Below are positions 49,574 to 59,368 of a stretch of 64,000 nucleotides of DNA, one piece after another. The notes under the pieces were generated by a model, which worked only from the letters and a program-made list of their open reading frames with translations, was not told the DNA's origin and ran no database searches. The position numbers were made by a program, and so were the translations under genes. This DNA comes from Labrenzia sp. DG1229 (GTDB lineage Bacteria; Pseudomonadota; Alphaproteobacteria; Rhizobiales; Stappiaceae), in assembly GCF_000521215.1 (NCBI RefSeq), contig NZ_KI928932.1, forward strand, positions 39,556 to 103,555, written 5' to 3'. Within the stretch, counting starts at the first letter, position 1; each line of letters begins with the position of its first letter.

Positions 49574-52372
49574 ATGGACGACCTCCTCAGGGAATTTATT
49601 ACCGAGACGAACGAGAGTCTCGATGTTGTTGACGTTGAACTCGTAAAATTCGAGCAGGAACCGAACAACGCGACCATTCTGAATAACATTTTCCGGCTGG
49701 TGCATACGATCAAGGGTACCTGTGGCTTCCTGGGCCTTCCCCGGCTTGAAGGCATTGCGCATGCGGCTGAAACCCTTATGGGTAAATTCCGCGACGGCGC
49801 GCCTGTCACTCAGGAAGCTGTGTCGCTGATCCTGATTTCGATCGACCAGATCAAGGACATTCTTGCAGAACTTGAAGCCGCCGAAGGTGAAGAGCCGCAA
49901 GGGGACGACAGCGAACTGATCGGTAAACTTGAGGATATGTCTGCGAAGGCCGATGCCGCAATGGCGAGTGGCGCCGAACCCGAAGCCGAGGCTGCTGAAG
50001 AAGCGCCGGCCGAGGCGGACGCTGCGGATGGCGATGATCCGGATCAGGCCCTTGAACGCCCGCTGCGCCCCGGTGAGGTTTCTCTCGATGAGCTGGAACG
50101 CGCGTTCCAGCAAACCGAGATCGAAGTCGAGGTCGCGGAAGTGGAAATTGCCGAGACCGAGGACATCGCAGAAGAGGTGGACGAGCCTGCTCCTGCACCA
50201 GTTGCCGCGAAGACCGAAGCCAAAGCTGAACCTCAGAAGAAAGCCGATGCGCAGAAATCTGGTGCTGAAGGTGGTGAGAAGAAGGCTCCCGGTGGCAGTG
50301 TTTCAAACAAGAGCATCCGTGTTGCCGTAGATACGCTCGAGCACCTGATGACCATGGTCTCAGAGCTTGTGCTGACGCGAAACCAGCTTCTCGAAATCGT
50401 GCGTCGTCACGAAGACAGCGAATTCAAGGTTCCACTGCAACGACTGTCCAATGTGACCGCGGAATTGCAGGAAGGGGTCATGGCGACCCGGATGCAGCCG
50501 ATCGGCAATGCCTGGCAGAAGTTGCCGCGCATCGTGCGCGACCTCAGCCAGGAACTGGAAAAACCGATCGAACTGGAAATGATCGGTGCGGATACCGAAC
50601 TGGACCGCCAGGTCCTGGAAATGATCAAGGACCCGCTGACGCACATGGTCCGGAATTCCGCAGACCATGGTCTGGAAGGTCCTGAGGAGCGCCGGGCTGC
50701 CGGCAAACCGGAAAAGGGCACCATTACCCTTGCTGCCTACCATGAAGGCGGTCATATCATCATCGAAGTCCGCGACGACGGTAAGGGCATCGATGTCGAG
50801 AAAGTAAAATCCAAGGTTCTGGAACGTGGTCTGGCCACGGAAGCCGAATTTGAGAAGATGACGGATTCCCAGATCCACAAGTTCATTTTCGCCGCAGGTT
50901 TTTCCACCGCTGCCGAGGTAACCAGCGTTTCCGGACGTGGTGTCGGCATGGATGTTGTGCGCAACAACATCGAACTGATCGGCGGCACCGTCGATTTGCG
51001 CTCGACAACCGGCAAGGGCTCCAGCTTCATCATCAAGATCCCGCTGACGCTTGCCATCGTGTCGACGCTGATCGTCGAGGCGAGCGGTGACAGGTTCGCA
51101 ATTCCGCAGTTGTCCGTCGTCGAACTTGTCCGCGTCCAGACAAACTCGGAGCACCGCATCGAGCGGATCAAGGACACGCCGGTACTCAGGCTTCGAAACA
51201 AGCTTTTGCCACTGGTTCACCTGTCCCAGCTTCTGGGTATCTATGAAGGTGAGGACGTCGATCAGGCGATCGATTCCGACAACGGCTTCATTGTTGTCAT
51301 GCAGGTCGGCAGCCAGACGTTCGGTGTCGTGGTCGACGGCGTCTTCCATACGGAAGAAATCGTGGTCAAACCGATGTCTTCCATGCTGCGCAACCTCAAC
51401 ATGTTCTCCGGCAATACCATCCTCGGTGACGGCTCGGTAATCATGATCATTGATCCGAACGGCATCGCCGGTGCAATGGCGAGCCATGCTTCGAGCTCGG
51501 TCGCTGAATCCGAGGACGAAGAGCAGGAAGGTCTGCAGCGCAAGTCAATGTCCAGCCAAAACGCAATTTCGCTTCTGCTGTTCCGTGCCGGTGCACCGGA
51601 GCCAAAGGCGGTGCCCTTGTCACTGGTCACGCGCCTGGAGGAATTCGAAGTTTCCAAGATCGAACGCTCAAACGGCAGGGATCTTGTGCAGTATCGCGGC
51701 TCCCTGATGCCATTGGTTTATGTCAACGACGGGGATGGCCACAAAACCGAAGGTACCCAGCCGATGCTGGTGTTCTCGGACTCCGGCCGTTCCATGGGTC
51801 TGGTCGTCGACGAAATCGTCGATATTGTCGAGGACCTCATGAATATCGAAGTCGGTTCCGAACGTCCTGGCGTCCTGGGATCCGCAGTGGTCAAGGAGCG
51901 GGCGACAGAAATTCTGGACCTTGGCTACTACCTGCCACAGGCATTCGAAGATTGGTTCATGCGTAAGGAAATGGACATCGAGGCGCTGACGAAAAAAGTT
52001 CTTTTCGTCGACGACAGTTCTTTCTTCCGCAACATGCTGACACCGGTGTTGAAAGCGGCGGGTTACGACGTGACAACCTGCATCGGTCCGCAGCAAGCTT
52101 TCGAGTTGCTGGAGAACGGTGACAAGTTCCACGCGATCGTCAGCGATATCGAAATGCCGGAAATCAACGGGTTCGAATTCTGTGAATCCCTGCGCCGGGA
52201 TCCTCGCTTCCGGAATATTCCGATCCTGGCATTGTCTTCGATGGTGACACCTGCATCGATCGAGCGCGGCCGTCAGGCCGGCTTTGATGACTATGTCGCC
52301 AAGTTCGACCGTCCCGGCCTGATCGCGGCCCTTAAGGATGTCTTCTCCAACGAACTGGGAGTTGCAGCATGA
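49574..52372 (+). CDS. cheA: Chemotaxis histidine kinase CheA with tandem CheW-like domains and C-terminal receiver
   Basis: 932 residues. HPt domain with phospho-His44 (VHTIKGTCGFLG); an acidic Ala/Glu linker (about 105-240) in place of a recognisable P2 domain; dimerisation helices (NKSIRVAVDTLEHLMTMVSE); HATPase with N box (DPLTHMVRNSADHGLE), G1 (DDGKGID) and G2 (GRGVGMDVV); a CheW-like domain (about 490-640); a second CheW-like region (about 655-790); and a receiver with phospho-Asp858 (VSDIEMPEING). Heads the che operon; overlaps cheW by four bases. The fused receiver may act as phosphate sink or self-regulator (inference). Confidence 0.96.
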   Translation: MDDLLREFITETNESLDVVDVELVKFEQEPNNATILNNIFRLVHTIKGTCGFLGLPRLEGIAHAAETLMGKFRDGAPVTQEAVSLILISIDQIKDILAELEAAEGEEPQGDDSELIGKLEDMSAKADAAMASGAEPEAEAAEEAPAEADAADGDDPDQALERPLRPGEVSLDELERAFQQTEIEVEVAEVEIAETEDIAEEVDEPAPAPVAAKTEAKAEPQKKADAQKSGAEGGEKKAPGGSVSNKSIRVAVDTLEHLMTMVSELVLTRNQLLEIVRRHEDSEFKVPLQRLSNVTAELQEGVMATRMQPIGNAWQKLPRIVRDLSQELEKPIELEMIGADTELDRQVLEMIKDPLTHMVRNSADHGLEGPEERRAAGKPEKGTITLAAYHEGGHIIIEVRDDGKGIDVEKVKSKVLERGLATEAEFEKMTDSQIHKFIFAAGFSTAAEVTSVSGRGVGMDVVRNNIELIGGTVDLRSTTGKGSSFIIKIPLTLAIVSTLIVEASGDRFAIPQLSVVELVRVQTNSEHRIERIKDTPVLRLRNKLLPLVHLSQLLGIYEGEDVDQAIDSDNGFIVVMQVGSQTFGVVVDGVFHTEEIVVKPMSSMLRNLNMFSGNTILGDGSVIMIIDPNGIAGAMASHASSSVAESEDEEQEGLQRKSMSSQNAISLLLFRAGAPEPKAVPLSLVTRLEEFEVSKIERSNGRDLVQYRGSLMPLVYVNDGDGHKTEGTQPMLVFSDSGRSMGLVVDEIVDIVEDLMNIEVGSERPGVLGSAVVKERATEILDLGYYLPQAFEDWFMRKEMDIEALTKKVLFVDDSSFFRNMLTPVLKAAGYDVTTCIGPQQAFELLENGDKFHAIVSDIEMPEINGFEFCESLRRDPRFRNIPILALSSMVTPASIERGRQAGFDDYVAKFDRPGLIAALKDVFSNELGVAA

Positions 52373-52860
52373 GTGTGCTCGAACACAAACTCAATTCGGA
52401 CGCCGGCGCCGGCAGTGACATGATCCAGTACGTGACAGTGGTCATCGGAGGTCAACTTTTCGGCCTGCCGATTTCCCAGGTCCATGATGTGTTCGTTCCC
52501 GAGAGCGTGACGCGGGTTCCAATGTCTGCTCCGGAAGTCCAGGGTGTACTCAATCTGCGCGGACGCATTGTCACTGCAATCAACATGCGTCGCCGACTGC
52601 ATCTGCCGCCGCTGGAAGACGAACAGATGATGGCGGTCGGCATCGAGTACAAGTTTGAGAGCTATGGCCTCGTCATCGATACCGTCGGAGAAGTGCTGAC
52701 GTTGCCGGCTGCTTCCTCGGAGCCAAATCCGTCGAACCTGGATCGCCGCTGGGCCGAGATTTCGGGCGGCGTTCATCGTCTGGATGGTCAGTTGATGGTC
52801 ATTTTGGATGTCGATCGTCTTCTTGGTGCAATGTTTACCGAACCGATGGTAGCAGCGTAA
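52369..52860 (+). CDS. cheW: Chemotaxis coupling protein CheW
   Basis: 163 residues, a CheW fold (YVTVVIGGQLFGLPISQVHD, VQGVLNLRGRIVTAINMRRR, LVIDTVGEVLTLP). Links CheA to receptors. ATGA overlap with cheA; 33 bases before cheY. Confidence 0.96.
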   Translation: MSVLEHKLNSDAGAGSDMIQYVTVVIGGQLFGLPISQVHDVFVPESVTRVPMSAPEVQGVLNLRGRIVTAINMRRRLHLPPLEDEQMMAVGIEYKFESYGLVIDTVGEVLTLPAASSEPNPSNLDRRWAEISGGVHRLDGQLMVILDVDRLLGAMFTEPMVAA

Positions 52861-52893
52861 CGGCCGAACGGCCCATGAGTGGAGTAACGCCCG

Positions 52894-53259
<366 letters not shown>

Positions 53260-53280
53260 TATTGAGTTGGACGGTCATTA

Positions 53281-54498
53281 ATGGCATTCGCGCAAAGAAG
53301 TGTTTCTGCTGGCGCTAGCCCGAGCAGCGACCCGATCAAGGTCATGGTTGTCGATGATGCTGTGGTCATTCGCGGTCTTCTGACCCGCTGGCTCGGGGAA
53401 GACAAGGGCCTCAAAGTTGTCGGTTCCCATAGAAACGGCAAGCTAGCTGTAGAAGATATCGAAAAAAGCAATCCGGACGTCGTGGTACTCGATATCGAGA
53501 TGCCGGAAATGGACGGCATGACCGCCTTGCCGCTTATGCTGGCGAAAAAGCGGGACCTGGTTGTGATCATGGCGTCGACCCTGACACGCCGGAATGCGGA
53601 GGTCAGCCTGAAGGCTCTTTCGCTCGGCGCTGCCGACTATGTGCCAAAGCCCGAATCGAATTCGGAGGTCACGACATCTATCGATTTCCGTCGCGAGCTT
53701 ATCGAAAAGGTAAAGGCGCTTGGTGCGCGTGCCATTCGCATGCGGGGACCTGCCCGGACAATGCGCGCCGAAACGCGCGCGGGAAAGAGCTCTCAGCCGG
53801 TCAAGCCTGTTTCTGCCCGTCCCACCACGGATACGCGTGCAAGTTTTCGTGGTGCCGCACAGCCTGCCGCTGCCGCGGCTCCCAAGTTCCAGACACGACC
53901 ATATTCTTCCGTGCGGCCGCGCATTCTTGCGATCGGCTCGTCAACGGGCGGTCCACAGGCGCTTCAGGACGTCATGAAGGAAGTCGGCACGGCTATGAAC
54001 GACGTGCCTGTCGTCATCACGCAGCACATGCCGCCGACATTCACCTCCATTCTTGCGGAACATATGGGCAAGGCTGCCCTTCGTCCGGCCAAGGAAGGCG
54101 AGGATGGTGAAGTCCTCAAGCCCGGCACTATCTACGTCGCCCCGGGTGGTAAACACATGATCCTGGAGAAGGACGCCGGCGCGGTGAAAGTCCGTCTGAC
54201 GGACGACCCGCCAGTCAACTTCTGCAAACCGGCAGTCGATCCTCTGTTCGACAGCGTTGCCAAAGCCTACGGTTCGGCTGTTCTTTCGGTGATTCTTACC
54301 GGAATGGGACATGACGGCGCTGACGGGGTGAAAACGATTGCTTCCGGTGGCGGCAGTGTGATCACGCAGGATGAGGCTACCAGCGTCGTCTGGGGCATGC
54401 CAGGTGCTGCGGCACAAACCGGGGTTTGTTGTGAAATCCTGCCGCTCAACCAGATTGGGCCGAAGATATCACGCGTATTGAAGGGGAATACACGATGA
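53281..54498 (+). CDS. cheB: Chemotaxis protein-glutamate methylesterase CheB
   Basis: 405 residues. Receiver with phospho-Asp71 (VVVLDIEMPEMDG), Arg/Ala/Pro-rich linker, and methylesterase domain with catalytic Ser220 (AIGSSTGGPQAL), His in ITQHMPPTF and Asp in GMGHDGADG. Removes methyl groups from chemoreceptors. Ends overlapping cheR by four bases. Confidence 0.97.
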   Translation: MAFAQRSVSAGASPSSDPIKVMVVDDAVVIRGLLTRWLGEDKGLKVVGSHRNGKLAVEDIEKSNPDVVVLDIEMPEMDGMTALPLMLAKKRDLVVIMASTLTRRNAEVSLKALSLGAADYVPKPESNSEVTTSIDFRRELIEKVKALGARAIRMRGPARTMRAETRAGKSSQPVKPVSARPTTDTRASFRGAAQPAAAAAPKFQTRPYSSVRPRILAIGSSTGGPQALQDVMKEVGTAMNDVPVVITQHMPPTFTSILAEHMGKAALRPAKEGEDGEVLKPGTIYVAPGGKHMILEKDAGAVKVRLTDDPPVNFCKPAVDPLFDSVAKAYGSAVLSVILTGMGHDGADGVKTIASGGGSVITQDEATSVVWGMPGAAAQTGVCCEILPLNQIGPKISRVLKGNTR

Positions 54499-55379
54499 CT
54501 CCAGGTGAGTTTGAATTCCTCAAGACCTTTCTCAAGACGCGCTCCGGACTGGTTCTTTCGAGCGACAAGCAGTATCTGGTTGAAAGCCGGTTGCTGCCCA
54601 TTGCCAGAAGCTCGAAACTGGAGACCCTGAGTGCCGTGATACAGACGTTGCAGCGCGGATCAAACCGGACGCTGGAAACCGATGTTATCGAAGCGATGAC
54701 AACCAACGAGTCGTTCTTCTTCCGGGACAAGACGCCGTTTGATCATTTCAAGGAGACGATGCTGCCCGCCCTGAAGGAGGCGCGGGCATCGCGCCGGCAG
54801 CTCAAGATCTGGTGTGCAGCCGCCTCGACCGGCCAGGAACCTTATTCGCTGGGAATATGCCTGAAGGAAGAGGCTTCCAAGCTACCAGGGTGGAGAACGC
54901 GGATTCTCGGGACGGATCTGTCGCTGGAAGTACTGGAAAAGGCAAAAGCCGGTCTCTACAGCCAGTTCGAAGTCCAGCGCGGCCTTCCGATCCAGATGCT
55001 TCTGAAGTACTTCGATCAGAAGGGCGACATGTGGCAAATCACGGCCGAGATGCGGTCAATGATCGAATGGAAGAAACTCAATCTTCTTGAGAGTTTTACG
55101 CATCTGGGAGAGTTCGACATCGTTTTTTGCCGGAATGTTCTGATCTATTTCGACCAGGCCACCAAATCGGAAATTCTGAGCCGTCTTGCAAAGACGCTTC
55201 CAGATGACGGATTTCTGGTTCTCGGTGCGGCGGAGACAGTGGTCGGGTTGACCGATGCGTTCAAGCCGGTACCCGGGAAACGGGGACTGTTTCAGAAGAA
55301 GCAGGCCGTGCAGGCAGGAACGGGTTCTGCTGCAGGTCCGAGACTGGCTGTCGGTGGCGGTGTCGGGTTCCGCCGGTAA
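54495..55379 (+). CDS. cheR: Chemotaxis protein methyltransferase CheR
   Basis: 294 residues. N-terminal helical domain, then SAM-binding methyltransferase fold (IWCAAASTGQEPYSLGICLK, GTDLSLEVLEKAKAGLYSQF, CRNVLIYFDQATK). Methylates receptor glutamates. Overlaps cheB (ATGA). No cheD or cheZ follows. Confidence 0.97.
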   Translation: MTPGEFEFLKTFLKTRSGLVLSSDKQYLVESRLLPIARSSKLETLSAVIQTLQRGSNRTLETDVIEAMTTNESFFFRDKTPFDHFKETMLPALKEARASRRQLKIWCAAASTGQEPYSLGICLKEEASKLPGWRTRILGTDLSLEVLEKAKAGLYSQFEVQRGLPIQMLLKYFDQKGDMWQITAEMRSMIEWKKLNLLESFTHLGEFDIVFCRNVLIYFDQATKSEILSRLAKTLPDDGFLVLGAAETVVGLTDAFKPVPGKRGLFQKKQAVQAGTGSAAGPRLAVGGGVGFRR

Positions 55380-55407
55380 CCGCGCTTTCATGACAGATGT
55401 TTTCTTG

Positions 55408-55432
55408 AAAGGCGGTCAATTGACCGCCTTTT
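55408..55432. terminator. Bidirectional terminator between cheR and the LytTR gene
   Basis: AAAGGCGGTCAA / TTGACCGCCTTT hairpin with T runs on both strands. The stop codon of the minus-strand LytTR gene (55416-55418) lies inside the stem. Confidence 0.9.
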
Positions 55433-56339
55433 TCGTATCCGGTGACAGCTGGCTGATTTTCTTGCGAACCTTTTCGGCATATTTCCGGCTCACGGGAACC
55501 TTTGTTCCCTCCGTCAGTTCGAGCCAAGTCCGACCGTCCTCGCGGACAACCCGAGCCATGGCCTGGAACGTCACCCAGTGGCTGCGATGAACCTGCATGC
55601 CGTCCTCGCCGGACAGTTCCGAGACAATGTCGTTGAAACGGTAGAGCACCATGCGCGTTTCACTCACCGTGACCAGGCGGACATAGTGTTCCTGGGCCTC
55701 GACACGCAGAACCGGCGCATCGAGTGGGATGTCCAGGTGCCTTTGGAAGCCCATTTCCCCGGGGCGAACGGAATTTATCCGGTTGTCGTCCGCAGGAGAG
55801 GTGGCGATTCGAAGATCGCGTTTTTTCAGTTCAAACGGCAGCGCCTGGTTTGATGCCGCCACTTCAGTGCCTGCTGCCGGCGTTGAGCCAGAAAGCTGTA
55901 AAAAGGGAATTGAAAGCAGGAAGCATAGCACAAGATGATTGTCTGAAAGATAGACGAGCTCGAGGAGGAAGGACCCGATATGGGTCCGACCGCTCACGGA
56001 GTTGCCAGCTTCGACAGATGTTCCCGATTCTACAAGTTCACCGAGTTCCGGCAATCCCAGGATAAGATCGAGCGCGGTTACCGCAAGAGCAAAGGGAACG
56101 AGGCTGACAAGTGCCGCAACGACTGCGTTCAGCCACAAGCGATCCCTGAGACCGGGCAATCTCGCAAACAATTCAAGAAAGGCGACGAACAGGCCGGCTT
56201 CCAGGAGAATTCGAACGGACCAATAGAGGTAGAGACCCGCGAGAGACCAGTTTTCGGGGCGCTGGATCTGTGTCGAAGCGAGAAGCCAGGCGGCAGCCAG
56301 GGCAAGAAGGAATATCTGTATGTTTTTGTCGCGGATCAT
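55416..56339 (-). CDS. LytTR-domain membrane-bound transcriptional regulator
   Basis: 307 residues. About four membrane spans in the first 165 residues (FLLALAAAWLLASTQ, SVRILLEAGLFVAFLELFAR, AVVAALVSLVPFALAVTALD, LVLCFLLSIPFLQLSG), a linker, then a C-terminal LytTR DNA-binding domain (about 205-300: VEAQEHYVRLVTVSETRMVL, VHRSHWVTFQAMARVV). No receiver domain, so a membrane signal likely acts directly. Divergent from the metallo-beta-lactamase gene across a spacer with a direct repeat. Confidence 0.88.
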   Translation of the reverse strand: MIRDKNIQIFLLALAAAWLLASTQIQRPENWSLAGLYLYWSVRILLEAGLFVAFLELFARLPGLRDRLWLNAVVAALVSLVPFALAVTALDLILGLPELGELVESGTSVEAGNSVSGRTHIGSFLLELVYLSDNHLVLCFLLSIPFLQLSGSTPAAGTEVAASNQALPFELKKRDLRIATSPADDNRINSVRPGEMGFQRHLDIPLDAPVLRVEAQEHYVRLVTVSETRMVLYRFNDIVSELSGEDGMQVHRSHWVTFQAMARVVREDGRTWLELTEGTKVPVSRKYAEKVRKKISQLSPDTKKAVN

Positions 56340-56458
56340 TGCGGGGCTCGTGTTTTCAACCGCCCAAAGTAGGCTGCAACAGGCGCGTCATTCAAGAAGC
56401 ATGAAAAATATATAACTTAAACTGTTGTAAAAAATACAATATTCCTCAGGTAGCCAAG

Positions 56459-56500
56459 TTTGAAGAAGTCGCGAAATAACGCGTCTTTGAAGAAGTAGCG
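56459..56500. repeat. Direct repeat between LytTR and MBL-fold genes
   Basis: TTTGAAGAAGTCGCG at 56459-56473 and TTTGAAGAAGTAGCG at 56486-56500, one mismatch in 15, 27 bases apart. LytTR proteins bind pairs of direct repeats, so this is a candidate site for the adjacent regulator. Confidence 0.55.
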
Positions 56501-56644
56501 GGTTTCCTTTCGTCTTCGTTGCGCCACTTTGACCGCAAGGGCAAAGCGATGGGCGAAACGTGTTCGTCAATCCGCGCAGTTTTCGGGATGACCTTACTGC
56601 CTTGGCCCCCACCGTAAACATGACAGGCTACCGGAGTGATTGAC

Positions 56645-57613
56645 ATGGGATTGAAAGTTGAACTGACACGGCGCTCCGCGCTGCTGGGCGCTGGAGGTGC
56701 AATTGCCGGCGCGAGCCTGATGACATCAAATCTTGCACAAGCGGCGGCAGACAAACAGGGAGCCATGACCGCGCCGGTTGCGCGCTACCACGTCGGCGAG
56801 CTTGAAGTGAACACGCTTCTCGACGGTGCGGTCAGCGTCAAGGAACCGCAAAAAACGTTCGGCATGAATGTCGATGCCGATACATTTACATCGACATCTG
56901 CAGAAAACTTCATCCCGGCAGACGCCTTCAAGGCCTACTTTACGCCGACACTCGTGAATACCGGCAGTGAACTGATCCTGTTTGATACCGGGGTCGGCGA
57001 AGGAGGTCGTCCCGCTCGCGGTAACATGAGGGCTGCACTGGAAAGCGCCGGTTACACGCCGGAACAGGTCGACGTGGTCGTCATTACTCACATGCATCCT
57101 GACCATATCGGCGGCTTGATGGAAGGTGGGGCTCCCACCTTTGCGAACGCCCGCTATGTGACCGGGCAGACCGAATACGACTTCTGGTCAGGCATGGATC
57201 CCGAGGCCAATGGCGTTACAAAGCTGATGGCCAAAAACGTCAAGCCGCTGGCTGAAAAGATGACGTTCCTGAAGGGTGGCGGATCGGTCGCATCCGGTAT
57301 CACGGCAGTGGATGCTCATGGGCATACGCCTGGACACACCGTTTACATGCTTGAAAACGGTGGCCAGCAGTTGCTGTTGGCCGCGGACACGGCAAATCAC
57401 TATGTCTGGTCGCTGGCGCGCCCAGACTGGGAAGTTCGCTTTGACATGGACAAGGAAGCGGCCGCTGCGACCCGCAAGTCGCTCATCGGGATGCTTGCGG
57501 CGGACAAGGTTCCGTTTGTCGGATATCACATGCCGTTCCCTGCGGTCGGCTATGTGGCCAGTGACGGCGCAGGTTTCCGGTATGTCCCGGCATCTTACCA
57601 GATGCATCTCTAG
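56645..57613 (+). CDS. MBL-fold metallohydrolase, exported
   Basis: 322 residues. Twin-arginine-type signal (LTRRSALLGAGGAIAGASLM), then the metallo-beta-lactamase fold with zinc motif HMHPDH (His149, His151, Asp153, His154), a third ligand in DAHGHTPGHTVYM, and a fourth in YHMPFP. Periplasmic hydrolase of unknown substrate, closest in plan to lactonase or quorum-quenching-like members (inference). Start at 56645 with CCGGAG upstream. Confidence 0.9.
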   Translation: MGLKVELTRRSALLGAGGAIAGASLMTSNLAQAAADKQGAMTAPVARYHVGELEVNTLLDGAVSVKEPQKTFGMNVDADTFTSTSAENFIPADAFKAYFTPTLVNTGSELILFDTGVGEGGRPARGNMRAALESAGYTPEQVDVVVITHMHPDHIGGLMEGGAPTFANARYVTGQTEYDFWSGMDPEANGVTKLMAKNVKPLAEKMTFLKGGGSVASGITAVDAHGHTPGHTVYMLENGGQQLLLAADTANHYVWSLARPDWEVRFDMDKEAAAATRKSLIGMLAADKVPFVGYHMPFPAVGYVASDGAGFRYVPASYQMHL

Positions 57614-57672
57614 ACTAGGCGACAGTGACAAATGGGAATAGGCGGGTTCCACGCCTTTTCCAGAACGAATAT

Positions 57673-57703
57673 GTGGTCCGCTGAGTATTTCTCCGCGGAC
57701 CAC
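57673..57703 (+). terminator. Hairpin after the MBL-fold gene
   Basis: GTGGTCCGC / GCGGACCAC, perfect 9-bp stem with a 13-base loop, but no T run. May be a Rho-dependent or processing site. Confidence 0.4.
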
Positions 57704-57885
57704 ACTCTCGTTTGCGGCGGATTTTCCGAAGAGACGGTCGTTTTCACGGGCACTGATGGGAACAGACTGCAATGAGTGACCGATCAGTTTGATTGGCCTG
57801 TGTTCACCCAGATGGCAAATTGTTTTGGCAAATACATGACCGGACCGGTATCTGTCGCAATTGCGTGGCGGCCATCGGTTCCAGA

Positions 57886-58572
57886 TCATTCACACTCTTT
57901 TTCCCTTTCAAAATACTCGCGTAACAGTCCCACACGTTTCGGACGAAAGAACTCGTCAAGAAATTCCATCGCGCGGATCCGATCCAGGCGAAACATGCGA
58001 AAGTCCTGCCTTAGGCAACACCAGGCGATCAACGCCTGTACTTCATTAAAAAAATAGATGGTAAGCGGCCAGACTTTTCGTTTCGAGCATCGATCATTCA
58101 AGTCCAAATACTCGAGCAAGACCGCCTGCTCGTTCCAGATTGATTCGCGAAGTCCGGAATAGTCGGCTTCGGAGAAAGGTGTATTGCGCATGATATGGCT
58201 GCCAACCGTTGCGTGTCGCAACCGTTGACGCATGTTTTGCGGAAGACTTGCCTCCAGCTTTACCAGCGCATTTTGTGCCGCATGGGTGAATTCGGAATTG
58301 CCCAGTTTGGATACGGTCTGCAGACCGAGAGCGAGTGCGTCCACCTCGTCGGCGTCAAAATGCATCGGTGGCAGCGAAGGATCTTCCGTCAGCGTGTAAC
58401 CATATCCCGCTTCGGCGTCGATAATTGCACCTGACGACCTTAGGCTTTGGATGTCGCGGTATATGCTGCGTTCCGAAATCTCCATTTCCTCGGCCAGCCG
58501 TGATGCTGTTACGGGGGAGGGCAATCGTCGCAATACCTGCATCAGGCGAATAAGACGATCTGAACGGCTCAC
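57886..58572 (-). CDS. YafY/WYL-domain transcriptional regulator
   Basis: 228 residues. N-terminal HTH_11 (SDRLIRLMQVLRRLPSPVTA, EISERSIYRDIQSLRSSGAI) and a WYL-type domain (LLEYLDLNDRCSKRKVWPLT, FRMFRLDRIRAMEFLDEFFR). GTG at 58572 is chosen because GGAGG lies six bases ahead; upstream frame lacks similarity. Divergent from the RidA-like gene, a common pairing of regulator and target. Confidence 0.88.
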   Translation of the reverse strand: MSRSDRLIRLMQVLRRLPSPVTASRLAEEMEISERSIYRDIQSLRSSGAIIDAEAGYGYTLTEDPSLPPMHFDADEVDALALGLQTVSKLGNSEFTHAAQNALVKLEASLPQNMRQRLRHATVGSHIMRNTPFSEADYSGLRESIWNEQAVLLEYLDLNDRCSKRKVWPLTIYFFNEVQALIAWCCLRQDFRMFRLDRIRAMEFLDEFFRPKRVGLLREYFEREKECE

Positions 58573-58711
58573 ACAAATCCTCCGGTTATCACTTACACCT
58601 GTTTGAGTGAATATGAGCATAGAGCTACTGACAGGAATTGTCAGGAGGTGGTGGATATCTATGGGCAGCGAAGAAAAACTCACCGCAGAACAGCAGGTCA
58701 AGGAGACCAGC

Positions 58712-59206
58712 ATGTCCCGTCTGACAACGATTCTCTCAATTCTAGGACCCCTGACAATGATGCCCACATTCCCAAGCCTTGCCGACGCCGGCAACAATCA
58801 GGACAAGATCGCCATCGTCAATCCGGACAAGCTTCATGATCCTTCGGACCATGGTTACAGCGTGGCTGTGGTCGCGCCGGCCGGTGCCCGGCTTGCATTT
58901 GTTTCCGGACAAGGTGGTGTCAGTGCCAACGGGACCTATTCACCTGACTTTTCAGAGCAGGTTCAACAGGCCTACGCCAACCTGAAAACGGTTCTTGATT
59001 CGCTGGGCGCATCGCCGGATCAGGTTGCGAAACTCTCTGTTTTCGTGGTCGATCACGATCCGTCGAAGCTTGGAGTCTTGACGGAAAACGTCAGGAACAT
59101 GTTCGGCGAGACACTTCCTGCACAAACTCTGATACCCGTTCCGAAACTCGCAATTGACCCGATGCTATTCGAAGTGGAAGCCATCGTTGTTCTGCCTCAA
59201 AAGTAG
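58712..59206 (+). CDS. Exported RidA-like (YjgF/Rid) protein
   Basis: 164 residues. Signal-like start (LTTILSILGPLTMMPTFPSL), then a Rid domain (AVVAPAGARLAFVSGQGGVS, FSEQVQQAYANLKTVLDSLG, LTENVRNMFGETLPAQTLIP). The arginine used by RidA for imine hydrolysis (VARLPKD in E. coli) is Lys here (PVPKLAID), so classical enamine/imine deaminase activity is unlikely. AAGGAGACCAGC precedes ATG 58712. Confidence 0.85.
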   Translation: MSRLTTILSILGPLTMMPTFPSLADAGNNQDKIAIVNPDKLHDPSDHGYSVAVVAPAGARLAFVSGQGGVSANGTYSPDFSEQVQQAYANLKTVLDSLGASPDQVAKLSVFVVDHDPSKLGVLTENVRNMFGETLPAQTLIPVPKLAIDPMLFEVEAIVVLPQK

Positions 59207-59319
59207 CGAATAGACGACTTGCGCCAAGGATAAGTCTCCATCCTGAAACACTTCACCACCAGCGCCGTTAAGGAGCCTGGTTGGCGAGATCGACCGGTAC
59301 ATGGAGTTCCATGCAATAG

Positions 59320-59345
59320 AAAAGCCCCGGAAAACCGGGGCTTTT
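59320..59345. terminator. Bidirectional terminator between RidA-like gene and ctrA
   Basis: AAAAGCCCCGG / CCGGGGCTTTT stem with an AAAA loop; T runs on both strands. Confidence 0.93.
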
Positions 59346-59368
59346 CGAATTCTTCAGTTGCCTTGGTG

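Noticed and set aside
50360..51487. 375-codon open frame opposite cheA
   Set aside because: Shadow frame of the CheA kinase domain; no recognisable protein features.
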